The position numbers and the translations under genes are program-made. From Baylisascaris procyonis (Eukaryota > Nematoda > Chromadorea > Rhabditida > Ascarididae): a stretch of DNA of 64,000 nucleotides. The stretch is taken from contig JAZARR010000059.1 of NCBI GenBank assembly GCA_037389465.1, positions 7,525,001 to 7,589,000 on the forward strand, written 5' to 3'. How positions within the stretch are numbered: position 1 is the first letter of the stretch; every line of letters starts with the position of its first letter. The notes under the pieces are model-generated. The model was not told where the DNA came from and did no database searches. It saw only the letters and a program-made list of their open reading frames with translations. This document shows positions 1-12,800 of the stretch, one piece after another.

Positions 1-689
1 TCCAGTATTAATGCTAGTGTTTTGCCCTGACGCTATTTGGGAGGTGGTGCTTTGAAGCTTTCTATGAGATATGAACTAGATCACACTGAATCTTCCAAAC
101 AGGGGTAGAAGTTTTCGCATGAATAAAAATCCTTTCCTCGTGGAAAGAAAGCATGCATACAATATCTGGAAGAAAACCGAGCGGTCTTCCATAAGATGTC
201 GCAGTCGATGCTGTAGCACAAACTTTTGAAAAGTGACTGCCTTTTTCTCGATTGACCCTGCAGGAAATGTACGCTCAAAAATGTTTCGAGGGAACACCAT
301 AGAAAAAGCAACAACTTGAAAATGGACATAAGAAAGACTCAAAGAGTCCGATGATCACAAAAAACCAATAAACCCCATCGTTTCATTCACCTCTCACCGT
401 ATTCGATCAGACAATAAGCTCACCCACAAACCTATCGACAATGAGGCCAACTTTTTATAGCTTAACAGGATGCAAGAAACCGAGGTAAAAACTCCTGTCA
501 ATGAAACTTTATAAACATGCGAACTGAGGACGGAAGCAGAAGGAATAGGAAACAGAATCCTTGAATGGCTATATAGCTTGTTTCGTGGCGGCATAAAAAA
601 AACAAGGCAGGATGGTGGTGATTCTTCAGAGCCGTGAGGAATACCACCCCACTCTACGCTTTCAATGCTTCAATGGCTAAGAAGCTTAC
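1..689 (-). other. Unresolved 3' end of HTT
   Basis: Human huntingtin has about 120 more residues after the last confident exon. Two candidates are seen on the minus strand. About 424-500 reads SVSCILLSYKKLASLSIGL then W, with donor TTGTGG/GTGAGC, loosely like human [20 protein letters not shown]. A frame at 76-342 contains acceptor tttcctgcag and ends in TAG at 78-76. Phase does not close for either, so the stop codon may be here or left of the window. Confidence 0.35.
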
Positions 690-864
690 ATGATGTATTA
701 TGCCGAAAATAGCGACCGGTCTCGGATGAGGTCGATCTGGATATCGATGAATAAGTTCCTTTAGAATACTGTTGATAATTTCGCTTTGATTCAAAGAATC
801 GATAAGCAAATATGGAAGCACACGTAGCAGTCGATCAACATCCTCCTCCGCACCTTCCGCCAAA
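690..864 (-). CDS. HTT: HTT exon, last confident one
   Basis: EEDVDRLLRVLPYLLIDSLN then SEIINSILKELI parallels human [20 protein letters not shown] and QDIMNKVIGEFL. Acceptor ttcgagttgcag, strong donor CATCAT/GTAAGC, phase 2 in and 0 out. Confidence 0.93.
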
Positions 865-3800
865 CTGCAACTCGAACACATGGAACACCCACTACATTTC
901 ACTCCCATTCCCCTTGACCGACCATGGTAAACGTTGTGACTTTGAATTGCATATGAAGACAGACGGCGACGTCATCGGCATGAAAAGTTCATCTATTTTG
1001 AATGACTGACTTCGACTTTTTAGGCAAAGGCGAATAATTCAGTAGTCGATGGCTTGACTCATCAACTTCAGGGCATCCTTAAAACTGTTCTTGGTATATT
1101 CGTTTAGGAAGTATTTCAGAGTGGTGATCGGCATCATATGCCAGTCATCTCAACGCAAGAAGTATTTGAAAGAAATCTACCTAAAAACTTAAGTAGTGTT
1201 TTCGAAACCTTAGTCAAATATGCTTTCTTCTACATCAGCTTTGAATATCTCCATATAATATTAATTATAGCATAGCGGGTGAACATCACTAATCGATGAC
1301 CACATAGCACTAGTCTCGCAAGTATCGAAACCGACACTCAATTACCTGAGGTAGAAGAAGGCAGAGGGAGGGAAATGGGAGGGGATAGGTTGCAACGACG
1401 TAGACAGAGAAATGACGGTGATGATGGTTGCCACTCTCATAACCCTTGTGAGATGACAGAGTTTCCACTAATGTACTTCTGGGAATCTTTCATGATAAGC
1501 GTCGTAAAACAGCTGTTCGATGCTATCTCACTTTATGCGTCTTATCGTTAAAATTTTCCAGTCGCCCAGTCCGAAGAAGCTTTATCAAGGAATGTGCGTG
1601 TTAGATGGCACACTCTCATCGATAACACAGAACACAAATTTCCTGCTACATCCTTCTTGAACGGGGACGAAAATTTTAAAAAACTCGCGGAAGAAACTGT
1701 TAATAAAACAAACTTGTGCGCTCCGAGCATTCTGATGTTTAATGGGAAAAACTAAAGGAAAAACCGCAGGGAATAAATGAACTATGATTTTTGTCCCACC
1801 TACAGTAAGTGAGACGTTTTGAAGTGCACGTTATATAAGATACCATAGCACTACTTCAAGTTTTCCTTTGCAAATGCCAACACCGACCTTCACGGTCTCT
1901 AAGGCAATCGACATGACAAATCACACCAAGTGCAGTTGATGTATGGACTAAGAGATCAAAATGGGCTATGATATCGCATCATCTCCACCTAGTGCGATGA
2001 TGAACGAGAGTGAGGAGGATCTAGCGCAATCCATCCACCCATACATTAGAAAAGATTTTAAAAAGAATCAAAGCAAACATTTTAAAAACGGTTGGATGCT
2101 GCTCCATGAGGTGCAAACGCGGATCGTACGCTTCGAGTCCCACACGCAACACAGTACCCTCTTGCATTCCGTGATAGAGACATGCGATCACAATGCGAAG
2201 CGAGAAGATGAATTTGTTCGGCATAATGAAATAATTGCCTAACACCTCTGAAGTGCAAATGCATCTATAGCCAACGACTATGATCTCTTCATTTCAGCTC
2301 AAACATATCCCACATGATAATACAACTCTCAAAACAATACCACAACGAAATTTCCAAACAGCTCTCCCATTCATGCGGTAATTTGAAATTTTGTTGTCAC
2401 ATTGCTTTAGAGAGCGCTCTAATAAAGAACAAAAAAGAGTACACAAGGATAGAGCTCAAAATGTCGCTGCACAGCGGTGAAAATATTCACTTTGTAGCCC
2501 TATTTTGATGAGGCACGTTCCAATGCGGTCTGTAAAAGGAAAAAAAACCCATAGAATAAACTTACGGATGGCAATGCGATTGAATGAGAGAATATAAATG
2601 CGTGAGCTAACGACAAGCCTTTCGATGCCTGATGTCAACAAATCCATCAGCCACATCGGTGTCAGCATCGAAGTGAAACTTTCACACACAAGCTGAAAAC
2701 CATCTTCACACATTTCTCAGCATGTGCAAAGCTTTTTAAGTAAGCATATGCTGAAATCAAAAATCATGTAACCAAAAAATCCATAAAAGACTGGGCTGAA
2801 TTTTCTCACCAATACTGAGCTATAGTTTCTGAGTCGCTGAAAAAAAAACATTCCACAAAATTCTGTCATCAATTTATACGGATGGTTTTCTAATCAGCTT
2901 TTCCGATTGTTCTTAAAAAACAAGCAAGATCTTAAAAATTTTAATGGCAACTAAAAACCTATTAATTTTCATGCTATCAACGTAGCAAACAAAATCTTTC
3001 AATTTTCTGACAAACAAAACAAATCCAAAGAAAGTCTTACATCAAAAAATGTTGCTTTGAATAGTTCAGTCGAGAACAACGGATTATCGCAAAAGTAAAA
3101 TCCAACCGTCCATAACATTGTTTCGTATTCTGCGGATTCAAGTTCTCTGAAATCATTGAATGCAAAACAGTTAGTTCACTAACAGCAAAATGGGCGAGAA
3201 AAGCTCTCAATCGCACTCGACTTTCATCATTCGCTGTCCATTCTTTGCACAAAACTTTCATAAGGCAACGACAAAGCCCACTAATGAGTTTCTAACGTAA
3301 TGATCCAAACCCTTAGTTTTTGACCCCACAAAACGAAGTCGACTTGCACATTTTATGGCATCCCTTAAGCATCAATAATTCAAACAGAATTTGATCAATC
3401 AAAGTGAAACTGAAACAAATCCCATTAAGTAGACTGGTAGCAGAAAGAAAAAAAAATCGAAGATGGGCTGCGTCAACAGGAAGTCGGACCAGTGTTAAAG
3501 CAGTTAGCGAACCTATCAAACGCTTCTTCTTTATTACCGAGTGTAACAACCAAGAAGCCTGCTCCCTCAGAAAAACTGCAACGCACTTATCTGTAGCAGT
3601 TGGCAATATGTTGTTGCTTCCATTTTCATCACATTTCAATAACGATGACCAATGTCACTCTAAAGCTTCCTCAACATTGATGGTATAGTCTTTTTTTGAG
3701 ATGATAGTTTTCTGTGCACTGAGTCAATTCAACTGTATTCCACAGTAGGTCAACAAACTTTGAGCAGCGGGGTCGAACCGTTTCAAACATTTAAAAATGG

Positions 3801-6800
3801 ATCGTTTAAACAGTTTACAGATCTTGGAAGAGTTCGAACTGTGCTAGGAATTCAACGGAACAACGATTTAGCACTAAATCCTTCAATACCATTGCGCATT
3901 TCGCACAATCCTCATTCTCCATCAACATGAGAAGAAAAGAACAAATTTGGTTAATCACAGGATCCCATTTAGGGGTAGCGCAAAAGACAAACTACTATTA
4001 CTTTCACTATTACTGTTGGACCGCAGTCACAGGATAGAGCTCCGGATCTTTGCAACGGAATGCGAAATGTGATCCCAGCTAATCGTTCGTCTGCCAGACG
4101 ATGGTTGATAGGTTCTTCTCCAATCTCTTTATTAAATACAGATTTCTCTGAAGCTTTATTCCGGTCTGGAAATCGAAATAGGTGTGGCAAACTTTTTTTA
4201 ATCAGTAATAAGAATAAAACGTGAGCTGGATAGGGCTCACAAGAAGATTAAATGAGCTTTGGATGTGATCAGGCAGCAAGACCACAGATGCAAGAAATGT
4301 TGCTCCTCGTATATAAGCTAAAGTAAATTGCAAAACAGCAGCGCGCTGAAAAGCAATTCTCTTTTCCTGTCACAGTGACATAACACAGACGTTAAGTTTG
4401 CAATTTCCAGCAGTCTGATGTTTATTAAAATGAAAGTCGTGTGACTACATACTGCTAACGAAAAGAAATTCTCGAATCTGTAGCAAGATAATAACAACGA
4501 CATGCAAGATTTGTTCTTTATTAGGGATGATATGGTTCCAGAAGGAGTATGGAAAAGGCCGCGACGTTTCTCAAAAGCGCTGATACCTTTTGTAGCCGAA
4601 TGTCAAGTGCTGGGAAATGACAAAAGGTGGTGCTAATCTTCCTACGAGGTTTTTGACTAAAAAAAGCCTTGGTATTGTCAGTCTTTACACAACAACCTTT
4701 TACACACCTGGATAAACAATTTTAACACGTTTTTCTGCATCGTTTAGGTGCGGAAATTCACAATTTCCTGCTTCCACTCGTGAGCGATCTCTGAGTGGCT
4801 TTTACGGGATGGTAGTAGCTGAGTGGATTATTTCGCTATTTTTTGAGTACTTATGAAACAAACTGGACTCAGTAAAATAGCACATAAGACGCCATCCCTT
4901 CCAAACGTTTAACAGTTTCTTTTACGTGCCATATTTCCTGGGGACCATTATAAAAATAAAGTAAAAATTGTAATATAGAATACAGTGTAGATCACTGTTC
5001 CAGCCGTGCTTTTTTTTTAATTGAAAGCAACGCCCCACCTGACAAGTCTGTGTCTCTACAACACTGTTGTTGCCTTTGAGATATAACTTTTTTCTGAAAA
5101 AAACAGTTGTAAGAATTATTTTCATTTGTTTCATGATCCGTGCTGCTTTTTTCTCAAAGACGCACCGAAAAAAATAGGATCAAAGACGACTTTCTTGGTA
5201 ACCTCGTTGGAATTTCGTCACCTGATGTCTTAAGAAATGTCCGGGTATTTTCAATGGACCTGGCATGCGCCAAGACCGCCTTGCTCTCATATCCACCTCG
5301 CCGTAGATTAATTATTAAGCTCATCAAATTTCGCAGCCAAAAACCTTTCTAAATCGCAAATCGAAGCTACCCGACAAACATACATCACACAGGCACATAT
5401 AGAAATTTGTAAAAACGCGTTGAAGCTGGTAACAGTTCAGCATGGGTGTGCCTTTTACTCATACAGTGAATGTTCGTGATTAAAAAAAGATCTTTTTGAG
5501 ACTTGCTGAAACCAAAGATACGAAAAAATTTTTACTACGGTTATAGGGTCATTTGAAGGTAATTTTTTAAGCGTCCACTTTGACAGCCGATGAAAAAAAC
5601 ATTCGCTCACGGCTTCTTGTAAAAAAAAAAGTTCCAGATGGGTGGTGATAATGGAATAACCAATTATATGGCGAGCAGATGATATGTACTGCCAGATACC
5701 AGTCATTTGAAGGCAATTATTGCACAAAAAAAGAAAAAGAAAAACGAAACAAACACGTTGATGCTGGCGGTATCGACACCCGGGTGACGCAACTGCAGCT
5801 CGTTGGTGATAAACGAATGTACAAAGAGCATAATCGGCTTGAGGTCCTCATGGCTGAGCGCCTGAAGCAGGAACAGAATCCCCTGTAGAGTGCGCACACG
5901 TATCTCGGAAAGACTTGCCGTCAAGCCACACTCCACCCATGAGAACAGCGCCTTCTGCGCATCTGCTTTCGACCCACACACCTCCTTAACAGCGTCAAAT
6001 GTTTAAAGCTTCTCTCTAATCGTCTTAATCTTGGCCAATTTCCGTTATAAGTCACTCAAATCAATAAAAGTATTACAAGACTGCACGTGGCACTACTTGT
6101 GTCATTGCAACAATGGCAAATGGTAAGATCGCAACAGCATGCACTCGGCAGTAGGCCTTTAACTTTCATCTCTAACTCTAACGACCTTCCAATAAGTTCG
6201 GCACACTTGTGGCTGTTTCACCTTCCGCTGTTCTTACACATCGAAGATCGTAAACAAGGACGTTCCGCAGTATTGCAACTGAGGCTCATTCATAACAAAT
6301 CCCTCATTTCTGAATTTTTTGCTCTGTAAAATTACAAGCTTGTTTGTCCACCTATTCGGATATTCCGATTTCCAGATATACTATGAAGATCTTGACGGAG
6401 TTTACACGATGGATATCCATTACGTTTTGAAGACCCCGAAAATTCGGGGTCTTCAAAACAAGTCCAATAGTCATCAAGTGGATTGTTAGATTCAATATAG
6501 TATGCTTTGTGACAAATATCTTCGGCTGTGAAAAATTTTCCAGTTATCAGGAAAACTTAAGTACCCATGCACCGATGAATCAACGTTTGCGGATTGGCTT
6601 TTGCTTCCGGGGTCATAGCAAGCGTTAGTGGTTGCTTACTATTAAAATTTCGTCCTTTCTGAAGGTCGATTTGGATGTTTTATTTCGTTTCACGAAAGAA
6701 AATTTCAGTGGTTGAGAACGTGAAGATTTCGCTACAGACCTGATGTGAAAGGAAACACACAACGTTCATAAAATTATGTGAAAGTTCTTTATCTCTTTTA

Positions 6801-9800
6801 CAATATACAATTTTTCACGAGTACTTAAGCTGCCTCTTAAGGTACATGGATCTTTTTTTCTCCTTTCGTTGAAACACACTCAGCTGTCCGACCCTAAGCT
6901 GTTCTTCAAGAACCTAATCCGTATAACAAAACTGTCGAAAATGCGATTTGAAAAAAAAAATTAAGAACTTTGATTCACTGGACTACATCGGCATGCTTCC
7001 GTCTCCAAAGATCTTTCTGAATACTACTTTGGTATGCATTCACCTGCAGTCGGACGAAGAAAAAAGGTTCGCGAAGTCAGGTTAAACGGTATCAGGTCAA
7101 GTAGAACGGTTTCAGGGAGGAAAAAAATGCACGAGATTAATACGCACAGTGAATCTGATTGCACACGTTGCTGTGAAAGAGGAATGCTTCTCTCATGCGT
7201 TCTGCCACAGACGGCTATAAAAGATGCTTAAAAGAAGTTGTAATAGAGAACTTAAAAATGGATAAGCGTAGCAACATTTGCGTGCAACAGACGAGAATCA
7301 ATTGCTGATGCAATAAAAGACCCACTTTCGTACATACAGTCTTGGTTCAATCACCATTGACGGAAAGAATTTCGAATGACTCTGCCACGAATGTGCCAAA
7401 AAATACATTACAATAAGCCTTCACCGATAAATGCCGTAGCGCTTCTCTGCCTTTATTTCTCTAGGAACGCTCTTCATCCAAAAGAGGATCGTTTCTCCGG
7501 CGAAACCGCTCGTTTTAATTACATCATAGGCATTTAATATATGTAAAGCGAAAACTGTGGTTCGAGAAAAAACGTAATATTGACTTACGATGCCAAGGAC
7601 GGCGACACACTTCATAAGTAAATAAATTACATTGCCGAGATCGAAATTCTCCAAATGAGATCGCGCGTTAAAGAGAATTTTCATGTGGCCGAAGACAAAT
7701 TTATATTGGTCGAGATCCGTGAAAAGATCGGAGAGAAGAGCCATCTGCAGGAAATATGAATCGCCTTATTAAAACAGCTATTGCATTAAAAACATATAAG
7801 AGAGTCGCTGCGATCACAAATAAAGTCAAAGTTAGAGCAATCGATGTTGCAGCCATATTTCTTCACAGTTGGCAAATCCTCAAAAGTAAATTAGTCATGA
7901 AAAAAGTGCTGTAAAATGAGGTGAAAAAAATCAAAACTCTGAAACCTCAAACAACCATTTTAAAAAGCATTTTCTAAAAGTAAGAGACTTGGTGACGCAA
8001 AATATCTCTCGATCAACGAATTGTTGCTATCTGATCGTTTGAAATGGCCCCAATTAATTTGTTCAAATGAAGACAAACAAAAATGAAGTTTTTTCCTACC
8101 ATTTGTCTACTTCTTAACGATGAAAAAATATCGACTGAAATATTATGGATTTTCGAGTAGCAATCTCCAGTTTTCATCTCTCCAACCTGACAAAGATAGA
8201 CCTAAAAAACTACATGTGGTTTAATAACACAATTACACACCGACTTCACCGTCGCACATAACAGCGGCAAAGGGAGTGCGTCAATCCCCACGCGGAACCA
8301 GTGCGAATAGGTATCGAAAAGCATTCGCAAGCAAGATTCATTCGTCGAATCGTGCCCACTCTCCAAAAGATAGCTACTATTCGACGATGCCATCGCCTGA
8401 AACAATGCATGCTTACCGCTGCAAAGATTCGCCATCTCCCTTCTCACAAAACTTTCGCCCGCAGGAAGCTTGATCATTTATGACCGTTTCTCACACAGAA
8501 GGACCCGCAGCATGTGTGTCACTAAAACATCTACTTCCCAGTATTCGTCTGGATACAGCAAACGACAACCATGCCCTCACAATTTTAGCATCAACCTCTC
8601 TACCACAACGCCTTTACCCAAGCTTCTGAGTTAAACTGACCTAAGCTCTTGTCGCCACTTTAGTTAAAGCATTAAATCAATGTTTTCATTAGAAAAATAA
8701 ACGGGACCTTGTTCAGAATCTGAAATAAAAGTCATAAATTAATGCGTTTCAACAATAGTGAGTGAAAAAAATGTAATAATCAGCATTGGCCAAACTGAAA
8801 AGATAAAAATTATTCCTTTAAACGCGTATCGCGCAAACCACATAACCAGAGATCTCATAAAATAAGACTGCTTGTGAGCACTAGAGTAACCAGAGATCTC
8901 ATAAAATAAGACTGCTTGTGAGCACTAGAGTGTAAATTTATATGGTGATGAACACACTAAACAAGTCAACTGCTGATAAACACACTAAACAATTCAACTG
9001 CCTGCAGTAGCCCGTTATTATGACTGCAATGCTGACTAACGATACTTGGTTCAGATACTCAAAGTGAGCAATGAAATGAAAAGATGAAGCGAAATGACAT
9101 CGATGAATGTCGCTCACTAAGCAGAAACATTTCGTTCAAAAGCCCACTAAATTGCAACATCTTCAGTATTAACTCACTCTTTTCGGAGAACCGTCTGCCT
9201 GCCCCGATATGCCTTTATAGAGATTCCTCTCCTGATCAAGAACACCGGTCATATTCCACACAGCGTGCACGGAGAGTTGACCTAGCCTGTATGTCTTCCC
9301 AACATCGCCGAGAAGTTCCAAGTTTCGTCGGTAAATGCTATCTGGATCAGGGTCACCCAGAAGTATCGCCTTTAGCATACACATTCGCTGCCCGTATCTG
9401 AATTTCTTCGTTTTTCAAATATCAAAAAATGATATTTTTTTAGAAAGCAGTTTAACCGGCCTGACCAGCTGACAACTCTAAACTGGTTATCACATAGCTT
9501 AGTTCTGCCTCTAGATAGGGTCTGAAACTGCCCAATAACAAAAATAACTCACGCCGAAGACAGAAATTCTGAAGGCGTATCCCGATGCTTTGCTATGAAG
9601 CGGCTTGTGACCACATTGCCATGCTCAGCATATAAAAGGCTTTCCAGAAGCAGATTGGTCAACCCATCGACTGCTGCTGCGCTCGCCATTATTTGCTCGG
9701 GGAGATTCTTCAAACCATAAAATTACGCCGAAAATAACGTCACCTCATAGCCGCATCAACATCTTTTTAAACTTCTCAGCTCTCTGCACGATAGGTTCCG

Positions 9801-12800
9801 AGGGATATTGTTAGTCAAGATTGGAAAGAAAGGTTTAAGGCGCGAAACGGTGGTTTGATGAATGAGGGCTGTCACTATGCAAACGAAAGGTCGTATCTTT
9901 ATGCGATCCAGCAACGTATTTTTAGTTTTCGTTTGCTCTCTCATCGCAGTAACTCCATATAGGAAAGGAGCCTGGCAGTTCAATAAACAACAATAAAAAA
10001 CGGCATCGTTCAACTGTTATCATGGACTCCACACACACTTCAAGTGGAAATATCGAAGTGATGGTACGGCTGCAATAAAGTAATGTGATCATACCCCTGA
10101 AAAAGATCTCTCGTGCCGAGAAACATAATGGACATATTCGAATAAAATAGTTTGCGTGCTGAAATCAAAAACAACTCTTAGAGCGGCTCAAATTTGAGAC
10201 AGGATGATCTCATTTATATGTGTTGGGCCTCACCAAGTTATAATCTCAGGAAATAGGCTCTGGTTCTTTTCTAATAATTTCGACCATCAGCCACTACATG
10301 ACTTTCTTGGTCATTCATCCGGGACAAGAGAAGGAAATCAGCTCACGAGATTCGAATTGCACAATTCAGAACCAGTAGGAGTCGACGAGAGCACGCCGAA
10401 TAGTGACATTGAAAAATTGTCGAAATTAGCGCGACGATTCCAACCCGCCCAAGAGATGCGCCATGTGAACTCCTTGAGCACGTCCACACTGGTCAAATAA
10501 TGAATGTTCACTGTGGGTACAGAAATTGATGTACGATGGACCTCTAATTCGACACGCCATTCGCACCTAAATAAAATACAGCAAATACATGTTTCCGCCT
10601 CATCGCTGGATATCACCACAAAAGGGTTTTGTGTGTTTCTCTAATGCACTCCCTTATGAAATGCTGAATGAAGATTGTGGCGAGTCCTCACCATCATGAG
10701 ATTTTTGAGCTGAGAGGAATAACACAGCCGAAAAGTTCGCAAATAAGAGATCATAGCCGGCTTCCAGCTCACTTTTTTGTGGCGTAGTTCTTCGTGAAGT
10801 CCAGTAAAAAAATTCCCATCTGGCTGCACACTTTCAAGACGCTCTCGGAAAAATGTTGCATTCAAAACGAAACAAGAAAGCATGCACGTATAATGGAAGC
10901 GCATACTCTGACAACAACGGTTATGATAATACGCATACGCATATACCCACGGACAAGCATAGGCAAAGATCAACCTGGGAGCAACAGAACGAAATTTGTG
11001 CCGGATGCACCATAATACAACACTGTCAACAGAACCACATAAGTAATCAGAATATCAACAGGTAAATACACTGGGACGCCTTAGGAAAAAAGTGCCTTAG
11101 TAGATTAATTTGAGGAAGTGGACAGGAAAAAAGAAGCGGGTGAACACTTTGAATATCATCCCGGATGGTGAAAATCCACCCTATGCGCGCAACTACAGAA
11201 TCCCCCATCAATTCGGAAGAAAGAAACTCCGGAAGGGCAACTGAAACAACCGATCTCCTGCGTAAACATTCCGTAGACTCCAACTTTCGAAAAATAGGAA
11301 ACGAAATCTAGCAACGTATAAAAACATTGAAAAGAGACTTTTTTGTGGTTTTTCACACAAAATCTGCAAAAACAAATGTGCTGGAGTGACGCGAGTTCAA
11401 AACCTGCGGCAACGCCTTGAGCTGGTCAAGAAAAGTGGCATCTCAACGTTCATGAGGCGAATAAGACACAAGTTTTCGATGACCTACCTAGCAAACCTTC
11501 ATCGTTTCCAAGAAAAGTTTTCGATTTGGATAAGTTTCAGAAAATTATTTCATCGAGTCTATCACAAAAACATCCTCAACATACCCAATTTCTATCAAAA
11601 TGCAACAATTCGCAAGCAAGTTATGTTGTCTTAGTATCAGCGGATTTGAAAAATTTCCCAAATGCTGCTAAACATACTTCATAAGAAAAAACGAGAAGTA
11701 ATTTCAGCAACAATGTCGCGAACCGGTCTAGAAATCTTTTAGCTGATCACTAATTAGAAAAGAAGGAACACTTTTTCAGACCCTCGTTAGTATATATCAC
11801 CAGAGATCTTAACCTCTTTGATTTCATTCCTTGCGCATCAACCGAGAATAACGCTAGCTTCCAAAAACACTTCAGATTGCCCTTGAGAGGAATGGTTTTG
11901 AGGGTTTCAAAAACGAGGCTGCTGTTTGGTCCCATTAAAAAAGCCTCTTCCTATTTCCCTTCACAAGATCAGGTTCTATGACCAGCAACCAATTAAAACA
12001 AGTCAGCTTACAACAGTGCCAATCGAGGGATGCATGAAATGTCGTTGAGGAAGGACAACCTCGTTACAGCTGAAAAGAAACAATGTTTAAAGTTGGAACG
12101 AAACAGCTCAAAGGACAAATCGAAATGACCAATACCAACCTCAATTTAAATGAAAGAAACAACAGAATCAAACCCTTTTACACTTTAGGTACAAAATGAT
12201 GGCTTAAGAGCAAACTGAAACTATCTCTTATTCTATGCCTCTAAGAATTCATCTTAACTAATCAATCCTCATTCTTGCCGCTCTCTCCTTAAACAACATG
12301 CTCACTATACAAACTGCTTCTTTTCCCGTTTTTTTTTTTTTTTTTGAAGCTATTCCACTTCTTTTTCTGCTTACCAGTAGAAATCTGGTGGTGTTTTCCG
12401 CTCTCTTCAAAGCTTTGCGCTGTCTTTGGTTTTTGGATTTCCGAACTTGCAGCACCACACATAAAATAAACACCAATCGAGGCAGTACGACGAGGTGATA
12501 CCGCTGTTCTGGCACTAAATACAGTTTGGTGCGACCAATTTGGCACACAAATGGCTTATGTATACGCCGTAAAATGCAGTACATTGAAGTCACAACATAA
12601 ATACCCTCCAGTGATTGCAGGGATGCTTCGCACATCGTCACTTCTGGTATGCCTTCCAAACACAGAGCCTTCTTAGTTGCGTTTTTTCCTAAGGAGCCAG
12701 CTTATTTGCAACATTCATCTATATTTTTATCAAGTTGATAGGATTTCTGACGACATTATTTCCTTTCTTCGTAAATGCAAAATCTAACGCAACGTACCAT

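Noticed and set aside
5140..5352. Minus-strand reading SLIINLRRGGYESKAVLAHA compared with human [19 protein letters not shown]
   Set aside because: The exon at 690-864 matches that human segment far better and in the right order; this one sits in a phase-closed intron.
12258..12659. 133-codon minus-strand frame containing LQSLEGIYV, like human LQCLEGIHL (residues ~1960)
   Set aside because: The position is out of order by about 14 kb. Only its first part, up to a phase-correct donor, is kept as an exon; the rest runs into poly-Lys from a poly-T tract.
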